Source: Teratosphaeria epicoccoides (lineage: Eukaryota; Ascomycota; Dothideomycetes; Mycosphaerellales; Teratosphaeriaceae). From it: a DNA stretch of 48,566 nt. The stretch covers positions 1-48,566 of the forward strand of contig JADDMT010000177.1 of NCBI GenBank assembly GCA_021401465.1, in the 5' to 3' direction. Position 1 is the stretch's first letter, and every line of letters begins with the position of its first letter. Position numbers and translations under genes: made by a program. Shown one piece after another: positions 1-10,381 of the stretch. The notes beneath the pieces are model-generated. The model saw only the letters and a list, made by a program, of their open reading frames with translations. It was not told the DNA's origin and ran no database searches.

Positions 1-480
1 TCGGGTTGCGTGCGTTACGACTACCTCCCGGTTAGCCTACTATGGCCCCGAATTTAGGCACCAAGTTCGCGGGCACACGCGGAGGGTCTGCGCCTCCTAG
101 TAAGTTGTCTTCGCGGGTCCCTGGCGTGAAATCTCGCTGGATTTCTTCGTCTGCCGGTTCATTAGTACCACTCATGGCGACGTCTTCGTCGTTCTCGCCG
201 TCGTCGCTGCCGGGGGCGGTGCGGCTCTAGCTCTGGTTCGCAAGGCGGTTCGCGACCTAATCGACAATCATGGCTACGAGGGCCAGGTCGATGGTCAGGG
301 TTAGCTACGGTCCCTGTGCGGGGGGTCTATTGCCTTGTCCGCCGCGTAATTGTCCTCTAGCGGAACCGTCGCTCGATGCAGTGTCGCTCGCAGCGGGTAC
401 TTCTGCGGGCTGGTTACTCGGGCTAGCTTCGCCGTCGCGGGCACTCAGGATGGCGCTCGCTACGCGTTAGTTGCGAGTTC
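1..480 (-). mobile_element. LTR element B, partial gag-like 5' internal region
   Basis: Read on the minus strand, this stretch follows the LTR-like sequence at 550-905 and gives a nearly open, GC-rich, acidic frame. One clear segment begins MSGTNEPADEEIQRDF and ends VPKFGAIVG before a stop. The frame is interrupted only by stops of the type expected from Gln codons. Position after an LTR, and hydrophilic Pro/Asp/Glu-rich composition, suggest the start of a gag gene of an element that continues leftward out of the window. No nucleocapsid zinc knuckle is visible because the rest is cut off. The plus-strand open frames in the same place are shadows. The family assignment is inference. Confidence 0.4.
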
Positions 481-549
481 GTAGTGCTCTAGACATATCG
501 TAGTATTCTCTGCTAGACTGCAAAGCAGGGGGGAGAAAGCAGAACTGAT

Positions 550-905
550 ATAGATGTATATGCTATATGATATGAAAATATCTCGCAGTGTGACAGAGTA
601 ATCCGACCTTTCCGTAGGTACAAGACAGCGCTGCTTTCTGCTTATCGCAGAGGTGGCGCTAAGGGTGCTTATAACCCCCGACGCCCCTCAATTAGGGAAA
701 GCATGTCCGAGCCTAACCCCGTAGGGGTACCGTAGGGTTAGCGACGTGGGGGCGCCCTACGTCGACAACTGATCCTACTCGGACGACATACGAGCCAACG
801 TATGTACGAAGGACCCCCTTGCCATATGTGGCAGGGTCACTGCATGCCAAGGGCGGCCATTAGAACCCATGCGGTTCAAATGGTCCCCTAGTATCAACCG
901 TATCA
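550..905 (-). repeat. LTR B, left copy
   Basis: Read on the minus strand, the repeat begins TGATACGGTTGATACTAGGG at 905. It continues leftwards through a TATA-like gttataagcacc at about 665-676. The segment 660-905 is the reverse complement of 48325-48566 with only about seven differences in some 240 bp, nearly all C/T or G/A. A TG start, a TATA-like box and a second copy support an LTR. Its left end is not fixed; a CA near 550 is a guess. It abuts a 41-bp piece of LTR A at 911-951, so element B probably inserted into, or recombined with, that LTR. Confidence 0.6.
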
Positions 906-910
906 GACCC

Positions 911-951
911 TCACGATCCTGTGACTCATAGTACTCCTGACACTCATGACA
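911..951 (+). repeat. LTR A terminal fragment (3' LTR of gypsy element A)
   Basis: This segment, ending actcctgacactcatgaca, matches the last 41 bases of the full LTR at 6991-7460. Read on the minus strand, the coding direction of element A, it is the first 41 bases of the element's 3' LTR. The rest is missing because LTR B begins at 905. A purine-rich tract lies directly inside it. Confidence 0.65.
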
Positions 952-965
952 CTATCCCCCTCTTA
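952..965 (-). other. Polypurine tract of element A
   Basis: On the minus strand the sequence just upstream of the 3' LTR start TGTCATGAG reads ctaagagggggatag. A purine run touching the 3' LTR is the plus-strand primer site of LTR retrotransposons. It confirms both the direction of the element and the LTR boundary at 951. Confidence 0.6.
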
Positions 966-2639
966 GCCTAGCTTGTCCCTAAGCTACCTTATTAGTGCGG
1001 GGTTTCTCTTGTCATTTCCTTTTATGCCGTGATGTCTTCTCTTTCTACATTACTGCCTTGTGTCATCCTAGACACTAACGCCCCTTTAACGCAGAAACGT
1101 AAACGCCGCGCGAATCGAATCTATCGTTAGGGCTAGGACAGCATAAAGTCCTATACTTAGTGTCAAGAGTTAAAGCTCGTTTGTTAGGTACACATTTCCT
1201 CGGGGAAATGTTCGCAATGTTACTTTAGTAACTGTCGAAGTTACGACGCGAAGGTAACAGAGGTCAAATAGAAGAAGTTAGGTAATTAGCGGAAAAGACT
1301 AATTGCTAATCTTGATTATGCAAAGGCAGTCCTAGCTAAGGCTTCGCAGAAGATGATAGAGGCGCATGTAAAGGAGATGCGTCTTCGAAAACAGTTAGAC
1401 GCGGTTAACTAGGAGGTCGAGGATAGTTGCGCTCTCGAGGAGCGTGAGATTAGGGAGGATGAGGCCGAAGAACAGGCTCTCTTGCAGGCTAGGTTCCTTC
1501 TTGACCTAGATCCTTCAGCGGGTCTTACTCTTAGTCCTACAACATAGAGCGTAATAGAGGGTTTCGCTAACGCCTCGTATTAGGGTTTCCTGGATAGCGT
1601 AGTAGCCAAGCTAATTGACGGCGTCCCGCAGGAGTCTAGTCGTGGCTTATAATCTTCTTCCTAGGTTCGTTCCTTTCTCGAAACTTCGTATCTCTTGCTA
1701 ACAGTTTCGCAGATGTTCTAGGGGTTCCTAGGTGTTCTCGGTACTCCTATATCCTTCCCATTTTACTAAGTACTCTCGCTGTCCGTCCCGCTAGCGAGTG
1801 TCGACAATCTTCTCGACAGAGTACTCGGGTTCTTCTACTTTAGGGTCAAGTAGTAAGGGTTCCGTTTACAGTGTAGCGTCTAGCGCTGCTTGTTCTAGCA
1901 GAGAGACATAGAACATAGGGTGTATTCTTATCTGCTTAGGTAGCTATAACTCAAAATTAACTGGTCCTTTTTTAGCCTTAATCCTGAATAGTCCTAGTTT
2001 TACAGCGTCTAGTTTTTTACTCGGCTTGTCTGATTTAATGTGACGGCGGAGGAGATACACCTTGTCCCCCTCCTTTAGAATTAGTCCCTTAATTCTCTTA
2101 CGATTCGCGTACTATGCCATGTTCTGCTAATAGAACTGCAGGTTAAGTCGTGCTTCTGTTTGCAGTCAGCGTAGATATTCTACTCGTCTAAGTGCTACTA
2201 GGTTCGGATTACTAGCTAAGACGTCTAGAATGTCTTCTATAGCTAATCTATATGCCATCTGAAAAGGCGAGAGTCCTGTCGACTCTGCTAGCGTACTATT
2301 ATACGCGAGCTATGCTATTAGTAACAACTCTACCTAGTTGTTCTGGTCCCTATTCACATAGGATCGAAGGTACTGTTCTAACGTCTGATTTAGACGTTCT
2401 GTCTGTCTATCTGTCTAAGGGTAGAAGGAAGTACTTAGTCGATATTTGACCTAGAATTGTCTCATTAGGGCTCTCTAGAAATTAGAGGTAAACACGGATC
2501 CTCGATCCGTTACTAGGTCCTATAGCATGCCGTGTAGTGCTACTACCTATTTGATGAAGACATGCGCAATATCTTTAGTCTTGAAGTCTTCGCGGTAAGG
2601 GATAAACTTCCTAAACTTAGTGAATCGGTCGACTACTAC

Positions 2640-2920
2640 CATGATCCTATCAAAGAACTCATTAGTAGCGGGTTCTCTTGACTAAGGTAGTTTGACGACA
2701 AAGTCCATGGCGAGCGATTCCTATAGCCGTTAAGGTACCTTAAGTAGTCGTAGTAGCCTATACGGTTTATGATAGTCATACTTACTTTGTTAGCAAGTTA
2801 CACATTAACGGATGTAGTCCTCAATTGCCTTGCTCATCCTAGGGAAGTAATATTCTTGTTAGAGAATTTGCTTCATTTTAGACACTCCCGGGTGTCCTGC
2901 CTAAGGTACGTCATGTCAGA
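2640..2920 (-). pseudogene. Integrase domain of element A pol
   Basis: Minus-strand translation gives an HHCC zinc-binding module: AGHPGVSKMKQIL near 2890 and CVTC at 2793-2804, with stops at Gln positions between them. It is followed by the start of the catalytic core, ESLAMDFVVKL (D of MDF at 2700-2708), which contains the first Asp of the D,D,E triad. This is the usual gypsy order, C-terminal to RNase H. Several in-frame TAG/TAA codons show that the copy is dead. Confidence 0.8.
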
Positions 2921-3499
2921 GGCGTAGTAGCTCTAATCGTAAAGACGTTAGCACATATACTAATCCTTGAAACAGAAGGATTCCGTCTTCGTCTTCCTAA
3001 TCCTCCTGTCTATTAATGTCGTCGCAGACAGCGAGTGCAGTTAGGTCGTAGACTAGCGCGTTCTTTAGGTCGTCCTGAAATTCACTAGTCCATGTAATAG
3101 TCGTAGCTATAAGTCAGTTAACTCCTAGCGTGCCATTGCTATTTTCCTAGAGAACAGCGTGTTTCTCCTGCTTCACGCCCTTCATGTAGTCAGTCTAGCG
3201 GCTAAGTGCATCGGCGCGTGCGTTATCGGTCCCCTTGCGATAGACAATCTTGCAGTTAAAGCTAGAGAGCTCCTTACTCTACCGAACCTGTCGTCAGTTT
3301 AACTCTTTCGTCGTTGTAAAGTATCGCAAGTTCTTATAGTCTGTGTAGACCGTGACCTAGTGCTTAGAACCTTCTAAGTAGACTCGCTAGGCCTTGTAGG
3401 CGTCTACTATAGCTAGAAGTTCTTTGTTATAGATGTCGTATCGGAGTTTAGGTCTAGACAATTTCCTTGAGTAGTAGGCGACTAGCTATAGTCGTCTAC

Positions 3500-4140
3500 T
3501 CGGTCCTTATTAACTTAAGCATGCCCCGAGTGCTACGTTAGAGGCATCTGTTTCGACTATGATAGGCTTATCTAGGTCGAATACAAGTAAGATCGGCTAA
3601 TCTGTAAATTGTCACTTGAGTTCCTTAAAGGCATTCTGTTAGGTGTCATCCTACACGAATAGTGTATCCTTTATAGTAAGAGTCGTAAGTAGTGCCGTAA
3701 TCTTCGAATAGTTTGCTACAAATCTTCGGTAGAAGTCAGCGAATCTAAGGAAGGACTATACTTCCTTAATATTAGTTAGCATAGGCTACTCTTTTACAAC
3801 TTAGACTTTCTTAGTGTCTATCTTGATTCTATTCTATGCTACTACGTAGCTAAGGAATTGTATTTCCTGCTTATAGAACTCGCTCTTCTAAGGCTTAACC
3901 TTTAACTAGTAATCCTAGAGTTTCTGAAGCACCTTGCGTACATAAGTCCTATGTTCTTCGATTGTCTGTAAGTAGACAAGGATGTCGTCTAGGTATATAA
4001 CTATAAAGACATCAAGGTACTCTCGTAGCACGTTATTAATATATGCCTACTATGTAGCTAGGGCATTTGTTAACCTAAATAGCATGACTATGTACTTATA
4101 GTGTCCGAACCTAGTTCGGAACGTAGTCTTCTATTCTTCG
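3500..4140 (-). pseudogene. Reverse transcriptase and RNase H domains of element A pol
   Basis: The minus-strand frame reads KTTFRTRFGHYKYIVM, LTNALAT, AYINNVLREYLDVFIVIYLD and DILV. This is the palm of a gypsy reverse transcriptase with its YLDD catalytic motif at 3978-3995. Downstream at about 3515-3570 the frame reads PIIVETDASNVALGACLS, the RNase H start with its first catalytic Asp. Isolated stops replace Gln codons. The motifs themselves are well kept, so mutation is recent or limited to the RIP context. Confidence 0.85.
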
Positions 4141-4984
4141 CCTTCCTTAATTCGAATTTGGTTATACGCTCTAGGTATGTTATACTTCGAGAACTATATT
4201 GCTCCTTGTAGGCGGTCCTGCAATTCCGAGAGCAAAGGAAGCGGATAACTATTCTTTATCATAATGTCGTTTAATCTACAATAATCTACGCAGAGTTACT
4301 AGTTATCTTCCCCCTTAGGCACAAACAAGATCGGATATCTAGCTAGGGACTACGACTCGCGGATAAAGCCTTTCCGGAGGTTGTCTTCAAGGTATTTCTA
4401 GAGAATCTCTAGTTTCGCTACTAACAACAGGCGAACTAATTGCTTCGTTAGTGTCTTGCTAGGGAGTAAGGGTATCCCGTAGTCCTACTCCTAGTGTTCT
4501 AGCAGAGCTTCTTAGTCGGGTTCTTCCTCGAAAAGAGTAGCGAACTCTTTATACTTATTAGGAACTATGAATTCGACCTTAACTTCTAATTGCGTTGCTT
4601 TGACCTATAGGACGTGCACTTCCTGTTCTAGATCCTTGATGGCGGCTACTATCTCGTTTGAAGTCATAGCACATATTTCGATCTTGCCTAGTACGTCGTG
4701 TACTACAGGTAGAGGTATCGATCTTAAGAGTTCCAGGAACTAGATCCTCTCATTCTTCTAGTCGAGATAGGGGTTAGCGTTTCTTAGCTATGGCAACCCT
4801 AGTACTACATCCGAGCCTAGTAACTCTGTGATGTTAAACTAGAGCATCTCTTAGTAGCGTCCTATCCGCAGAGGCATCATCTCGGTCTCTTTGTCAACTA
4901 CTCCTTAGTTGTACGTGACTAGCTTTCTATTAATCGCTTGTAGCGAGAAAGCATTCGTTTCCGCCTGTAGCTTTATCCTAGCTG

Positions 4985-5045
4985 TCCTGGCGAACTTGGG
5001 CGTCATGAAGATTCTAGTACATCCTGAATCTATTAAGGCCCTAGC
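4985..5045 (-). pseudogene. Aspartic protease motif of element A pol
   Basis: Minus-strand translation reads ALIDSGCTRIFMTPKFA. The DSG at 5022-5030 is the retropepsin active-site triplet. It sits between the zinc knuckle (gag end) and reverse transcriptase, as in gypsy elements. Confidence 0.75.
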
Positions 5046-5956
5046 TAGCGTCTCGTTAATGTGCACCTATACTCTAAGGTTGTTCGCGTATCTGGCGCCG
5101 ATCGCGGCACATCGTTACAGCCCTGTCTAGTCTGTCCGTAGGTCTAATTCCGGCGGACCTTGTCGTTTCCTGAATAACTGTCTTCACGGACTAGTTTAGG
5201 GATCATACAGTCTCGGCCTCTTCTCTAAGCGTTACTGTTTTCTAGCCTAAGAGGTCGTTCTTGCCCTTAGCCTCGCTGTTCCTACGCGTTTCTTGTGTAC
5301 TCTATCTTTAAGTAGTAGACTTAGAGTCGTAGCGCTCGTGAAATCTGAATACCTTCGTAGGTTAGGTAGCCTCCCTAGGGCGTAAACTCTACCCTAAACG
5401 GTACAATTTCTTGGACAACTTTCTGATGCGCGTAAGGTTAAGCTATGACTAGTAGTCTCCTCAGGTGTCGTCGCATATAGTCGGCTAGTTCGTCATACTA
5501 AAGCTAGTCGACGTGTTGTACTCCATTAATCCATAGGCAAGCCTAAGCCTACTAGTTCTGTATAATTCGGATAATATCGAGTCCGATGTCATGTAGCGGC
5601 ATAGCCTATCGCTCTATGCTCTCGTCTTCCTCGGAATCAGGAATGACGGCTTCGACAATCTCGTAGTTGTCGTCCGAACCTTCTTCTTCTTCTTCTAGCT
5701 CCTGTTGCCTTAGGACTGTCGCACTAGAAGGTGTACCCCTTAGCGCACAGATCGACTATGCCTTGTTTCGGCTAGGGTACTATCCGGAACTATCTTTATC
5801 ACTCTTGTGAATTCGACAATCGTCATCGTAGCACGTAGTCTAAGTAAGTGCGGCATAGTCTAGTTCTCGAGTAGTAGCGGCCTTTTGCTTAGGTGCTGTC
5901 GTTGTCGCGCGAGCCTGCTCTATCCTAGGCAGCTCTTGTCGTTACTTCTTAGCAAA

Positions 5957-5998
5957 ACATTCGCGGGCAAAGTGTCCTTTCTTTCTACAGTTATAGCA
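5957..5998 (-). pseudogene. Gag nucleocapsid CCHC zinc knuckle of element A
   Basis: Minus-strand translation reads CYNCRKKGHFAREC, a perfect C-x2-C-x4-H-x4-C knuckle. This RNA-binding motif ends the Gag protein of gypsy elements. It fixes the Gag region as roughly 5950-6950 on the minus strand. Confidence 0.85.
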
Positions 5999-6990
5999 CT
6001 CGAGATTACTCTTGTCGAATGGCCTCTTCAGACTATTCTAGGGAGGAGAGCCCTTCCGCGGCTTTCCTTAGGGTCTATTCCTCGGACGCCCCTTAGTCGC
6101 ATCTAACTCTATAGATTAGAGACTATAGTAATCGCTTCGCCATTTTAGTGCCGATCGTTAGACCTTATGGTTAGCCTATGCTAGCTTGCGATTTCCATGT
6201 TGTCGTTCTTGCTGTCGTTCCTAGATGCGATTATCGATTCTAATCGCGAGATCGCTTATTTCCTTGAATGTCGTTAGCCGATCTCCTCAGGCAATTTCGT
6301 CTTTAACCGTCTCCTTTAGTCCCTAGTAGAACTAAGCGGCTAAAGCATTATCATTCTAGTCGACTCGAGCAGAGAGGGTCTAAAAGTCTGCGCGGTACTT
6401 AATAGCGGAACCCTTCTGCTAGATTCCTAGGAGAGCTCTCTTAGCCTCTTGTTGCTTATTACTAAGCCTAAAAGCTTCGCGTAATGCCTTAAACAAAGAC
6501 TTGTCTAAGTTAAGAATCTCCCTAGTTGTCGTCTTCCTAGCTTTGACGTTACTGACGTGATCTAGATAATCTGTTAGATAAGGCTAGATAAACTCGAACG
6601 CTAGTCCCTTTAGGTAATAGACAATGTACATCATTCGCTTATAATGTGTCGTAAACCATTCCGTATCTACATTGAATGCTAACTAGCATTATAGGATAAA
6701 CATCTTGACTTGAGATCGTTGTCCTGTAAACTTAGTCGGGCTTCCTATCTTAAAGCCGTTATTGCTGTGTCTATTCCTAGTAGTTAAACCTGCGACAGAT
6801 GCTAGAGCTATCTCGCTAAGGTGAATAGATTCGAGCTACTACGTAATTTGAGGTATAGTAGCAACTTGTTCTCATAGTGTTAGTTGACTGTTGCTAGAAG
6901 TTAAACTAACAGCTAAAGAACTACTTAACATAGGCGTATGTTAAGCGCTTAACAAGTCCCCTAATGCTTCCTTAGAAGTAGTGCTCAAAA

Positions 6991-7460
6991 TGTCATAAGG
7001 GTAGGTGCTAATAGTAGGAAGGTAACTAGGTGTTAGACTTACAGAGCTGTAAAGAATATCGATAATAGTAATTATCCTTGTAACTAACTATCCCCTAGGG
7101 AAAGGGAATTAAATTAAGCACGAAGCTCCTAACTGCCTGTCCTAAAGCTATCCCTATATACTAGAGAGATAGAGTAGCTCTGTTAGATCTGTTAACAGAC
7201 CTGACAGATCTATGTCTGTAGATCTATAGACTAACCCTACAGATCTAAGGGTCTATTATCCTGTAACAGATCCCTTCTCCCCTATAGGCCTGTAGATCTA
7301 TAGACTAACCCTACAGATCTAGGGATCTATCCTTACATGACAGATCCTTTCTCCTATAACTATGCTTATAACTTATAGTACTCCTACGACTATACTATGA
7401 CTTATAGTACTTAGGACCCTTACGATCCTGTGACTTATAGCACTCCTGACACTCATGACA
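6991..7460 (-). repeat. LTR A, full copy (5' LTR of element A)
   Basis: The copy begins TGTCATAAGGGTAGGTGC and ends ACACTCATGACA, giving TG...CA ends with matching TGTCAT/ATGACA tips. It contains many agatct/agatcc palindromic units, a ctatatacta TATA-like stretch and repeated cctacagatct words. It matches the solo LTR at 45836-46325 along its whole length. Most differences are C-to-T or G-to-A in this copy, as expected if it has been hit harder by RIP. The five bases on either side (caaaa and gttag) do not match, as expected for an internal LTR. Confidence 0.8.
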
Positions 7461-7786
7461 GTTAGTCTATAGATCTATAGGCCTATAGGGGAGAAGGGAT
7501 CTGTTATAAGAGGACAGACTCTCGGATCTGTAGGGTTAGTCTACAGATCTATAGACATAGATCTATTAGGTCTGTTAACAGATCTAACAGAGCTACTCTG
7601 TCTCTCTAGTATATAGGGATAGCTCTAGGACAGGTAGTTAGGAGCTTCGTGCTTAATCTTAATTTAATCCTCTCTTACTTAGAGGAGAGTTAGTTACAAG
7701 GTTAACTACTATTGTCGATATTCTTTATAGCTCTGCAAGTCTAACACCTAATCCCCTTCCTGCTATTAGCACCTACCCTTATGACA
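7461..7786 (+). repeat. Inverted partial copy of LTR A
   Basis: This segment is the reverse complement of about 6991-7309 and ends acctacccttatgaca at 7786. With the full LTR it forms an inverted repeat with about 320-bp arms and a 151-bp spacer. The first 150 bases of the copy are missing. It must come from a second insertion in the opposite direction or from a recombination event. Confidence 0.75.
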
Positions 7787-7827
7787 TCATGACCCTGTGA
7801 CTTATAGTACTCCTAACACTCATGACA
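7787..7827 (-). repeat. Extra LTR A end fragment
   Basis: The segment tcatgaccctgtgacttatagtactcctaacactcatgaca repeats the end of the LTR at 7420-7460 in the same direction. It lies just beyond the inverted copy. This looks like the far side of an LTR into which the inverted copy was placed. Confidence 0.6.
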
Positions 7828-8640
7828 TAGTAATGGCTTTCTAGGACATATACAGGACTAAATTAATCGTGAATGTAACAGGACGTACAGGAAGCATTAC
7901 TATTATGCATATCTTACTTGTTAATTATTACATAGCTACTAAGCCTTAGGCAGACCTACTCGAGCTTTCTCTTATAAGCACATACTACCTTCATGCCTTA
8001 TTAGGTGTAACGGCCTAGGCTTATACCTTGTTCTATAGTATAGATCTAATCTGCAAGTCGCCTTTGTCTACTTCTACTAGCGCTACGAACCTTAGAGTAA
8101 GACATCCCTATCCTCTTACGAATCTTGACTAACATAAGTCTAGAGTATAGTAGCTCTTAGCTTGCTTACTAGTCCTCCTTTTTTCTAGAGATAGTTCTAC
8201 AAAGTCTTTCTTAAAACCTACTTTGCATTCTTAGTAACCCTAGTAGTATTATTATAGCTTTACATACGCCTTATTAAAAGCATGGCTAGGACTCTACTAA
8301 TAGTCGCACTTAGTTGTCATTTGCTTAGTACTACCTAGAAGCTTAGCAGGTCGCTACTTCTTAATGTGTTAGGCCTTAAGGAGAATCTAGCCTAGAAATC
8401 TCGCTACTAGAAACTAGACAAGTCTACGTCACTTAAGATCTAGTTTTCTAAGAGCTAGAGTATTAAACTAGGCTAGTATATCTACATGACTATTCTAAGT
8501 ATAACAGCCTGGTTAATGCTAGAGTGTCATCTATTAACTATCACTAGATGTACAAGTGTTAAGGGCGAGTCGAACACTTTCTAGGTTGCAGTTAAGTGTC
8601 GCTGTAGCTAGACACAAAGAATCTTTGATTGTTCGTCTGA
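7828..8640. repeat. RIP-mutated repeat sequence, family unknown
   Basis: The TpA-rich, CpA-poor character of element A continues to about 8640, then stops abruptly. At roughly 8280-8530 the plus strand has a long frame in which nearly all stops are TAG or TAA at likely Gln positions. One segment would read DSTNSRT, stop, LSFA, stop, YYLEA. I do not recognise the encoded protein. It is probably another inactivated transposon rather than a host gene. Confidence 0.4.
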
Positions 8641-8689
8641 GGCACTAGAAGGCAAGGCAGTCTAGCTAGCTAGACGGACCTCATAGTTT

Positions 8690-9060
8690 GACATACCTAT
8701 TACGTACGTATGGTTGTGTTCTTTTGTTTGCATCGGGTTCTGGTATATTCGCCCTGTTTCCTTGGTTGAAGTGACTTATCGGATTAGTCAAAACGTCTGC
8801 AGCTTCAAATTGATTTGGTGGACCGACAGATTCTAGCAGAAACTCCGCATCGTCTGCATTGTCGAGCACGACCAGCCAGCTTCCTTTCCTGCTATCACGT
8901 AGCCCGTTCTGGACGAGCTGCAGAGTGTTGGCCTTTGGATCTTTGCGCCCATGGATCCTAAGTAAATCTGCGCTGCTCGCATGAATCCACAGCACCCATG
9001 TGGACGGTGACCGCTGACGCAGCTCCCGTGTATGCCCGATCACAAGCTGCGACTTTCTAA
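8690..9060 (-). pseudogene. NB-ARC fragment of an NLR-like gene
   Basis: The minus-strand frame reads KSQLVIGHTRELRQRSP, then TWVLWIHAS, DPKANTLQLVQNGLRD and KGSWLVVLDNADD. This is a fungal NB-ARC nucleotide-binding domain running from the end of Walker A (GKSQL expected; the preceding Gly is Arg here) to the Walker B LVVLDNADD. The rest of the domain and any TPR or ankyrin repeats are absent, because similarity ends near the mutated repeat at 8640. Such proteins act in fungal self/non-self recognition and cell death. With the HET fragment at 10163-10381 it probably derives from one HET-NB-ARC gene. Confidence 0.6.
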
Positions 9061-9481
9061 GTAGGCGTCAGTCTGTTCATTAAGCACCTTGTATATACAT
9101 CTGACCCGACTCCGCCCGGAACTCTGTCCCAGCTGGAAGGCGCGGTCCCTTGGGTCGTTGTTGCCCATTGCGATCCCTGCGTGTGACGACATTTTGGGAT
9201 TTCACCAAGCGTGATTGTCTTGAAGATGTGTTAACAAGGCTAAGATGGTAAGATGGCTACGCTGCGGAGTGCGACAAGGCTGTAGGTCGCGTTTTCTCTG
9301 CCGCTTCAGCCTCATTGGCGCCTGTCGGCGACATTACCGATGAACAGCCACGAAAGACGAACCAGGTCCTGCGTACACCCACGACAATTTAACGATGTCC
9401 GCCAGATGCTGGAGAGTGACTTTGACGTAGAAGAGAAGCAGTCAAAGCTGTTCCTGCAGAAGATTTGCCAACGCAGCTGGA

Positions 9482-9817
9482 ATGGTCGACGTTGACCGAG
9501 CCTTACTGTTCGACGAGAATAAGCTCTTATTTGAGCAGAACAACGAAGAATCGGTGCGAGATTCTACAAGGATGACCGTATCAGGTAAAGCAAAAGTTAT
9601 GTCTTACGAAGATATTACCAAAGCACAGAAAAAGCGCAGCGAGAAAGAAGCTAGGAGGACTGTTTCCGATTTGACGAACGATCCCTTTACAGTATCTACC
9701 GCTCGCATGCTAAGCGAAGCTGATGAAGAAGCCTTAGAGGCAGCACGAGAGATAGCGACAGTGGGTTTGACTTCATATTGCGGTGTGCTGAATTTCGAGA
9801 AGCATACATGTCGGTAA
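9482..9817 (+). pseudogene. C-terminal tail of a pogo/Fot1-type transposase
   Basis: The plus-strand frame contains NKLLFEQNNEESVRDSTRMT and then GKAKVMSYEDITKAQKKRSE. The word KAKVMSYEDI followed by a charged AQKKRSEKEA helix is typical of the C-terminal tail of fungal pogo/Fot1-like DDE transposases. Only about 110 residues remain; no HTH or DDE region is seen upstream. It lies between the HET and NB-ARC pieces on the opposite strand, so it may mark the insertion that broke the NLR-like gene. The assignment is from memory of the family and is moderately sure. Confidence 0.45.
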
Positions 9818-10162
9818 GTTGCTAAGTCTTTGATGCATAACGCAGGTGGTTGAGATTCAAAGAGTGGTATGAATGGGATGTCAAACACCTCGTAGAGAAG
9901 CCACGTAGTATAGTTCATGAAGGTGTCACCAATGATCTGCCCAAAGATCCTGCTCTTCATACGTTCTAGCAGCCACGAATAAGTGATGCCTCGCACGGCG
10001 AAGGTGCTACTTGTTGGCGTTCCAGGTCACAGATCCGGAGTTCATTCCCATCTGCATACCCTGCTCGTTCTTCCGGAAGGTGATGTATGTTGCTCCGTTG
10101 TCTCTAACAGCCTTTACAACCTTAGCAGACCCCGAATCGGACGACAATTGCTGCCGTGTGTT

Positions 10163-10381
10163 TTCGCCTCGCAGTCGTTGAAGGGCGTGCTCTCCCCCCT
10201 CCCCATAAATAAGTGGTGGGAAGACCCCGAAGATGCCCAACAAACAGTATGCCTTGTCCTCCTTTTTGGTCGTTTTCCGTAGCGCGGCCCAGCCCATGCG
10301 CTCCTCGACGCTAAAATCAGACATGCGCGGCTGTCTTAGTGCTGCAACCGGAATCTTCGTGATCTGATGGAGCTCTTGCGA
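10163..10381 (-). pseudogene. HET (heterokaryon incompatibility) domain fragment
   Basis: The minus-strand frame reads QELHQITKIPVAALRQPRMS, DFSVEERMGWAALRKTTKK and EDKAYCLLGIFGVFPPLIYG, ending EGGEHALQRLRGE. This is the end of a HET domain: SVAERMxWAA, TTxxEDxAYCLLGIF and LIYGEGGxxAxxRL are its usual words. The N-terminal half is missing and an upstream stop lies next to the first recognisable residues. Downstream sequence loses similarity. HET domains begin many fungal NLR-like proteins, so this fits the NB-ARC piece at 8690-9060 on the same strand. Confidence 0.7.

Larger units (their letters stand above)
911..7460 (-). mobile_element. Ty3/gypsy LTR retrotransposon A, RIP-inactivated
   Basis: This is a gag-pol element read right to left: 5' LTR at 6991-7460, internal region 952-6990, 3' LTR remnant 911-951. 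Minus-strand translation shows the domains in gypsy order. A CCHC zinc knuckle lies near 5960-6000, an aspartic protease DSG near 5025, reverse transcriptase with YLDDIL near 3985, RNase H (ETDASNVALGACL) near 3540, and an integrase zinc finger and core near 2900 and 2700. Nearly every stop falls where Gln is expected (TAG or TAA for CAG or CAA). In 6421-6480 I count six TpA and no CpA. This is the expected result of repeat-induced point mutation, so the element cannot make a full protein. Length, about 6.5 kb, is normal for the family. Confidence 0.85.

Noticed and set aside
42..470. Two plus-strand frames at the left edge
   Set aside because: The minus strand reads as a more protein-like acidic gag-like frame behind an LTR.
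7140..7600. CRISPR-like array of repeated cctacagatct words
   Set aside because: The repeats are irregular, lie inside LTRs and have no unique spacers; this is a eukaryotic genome.
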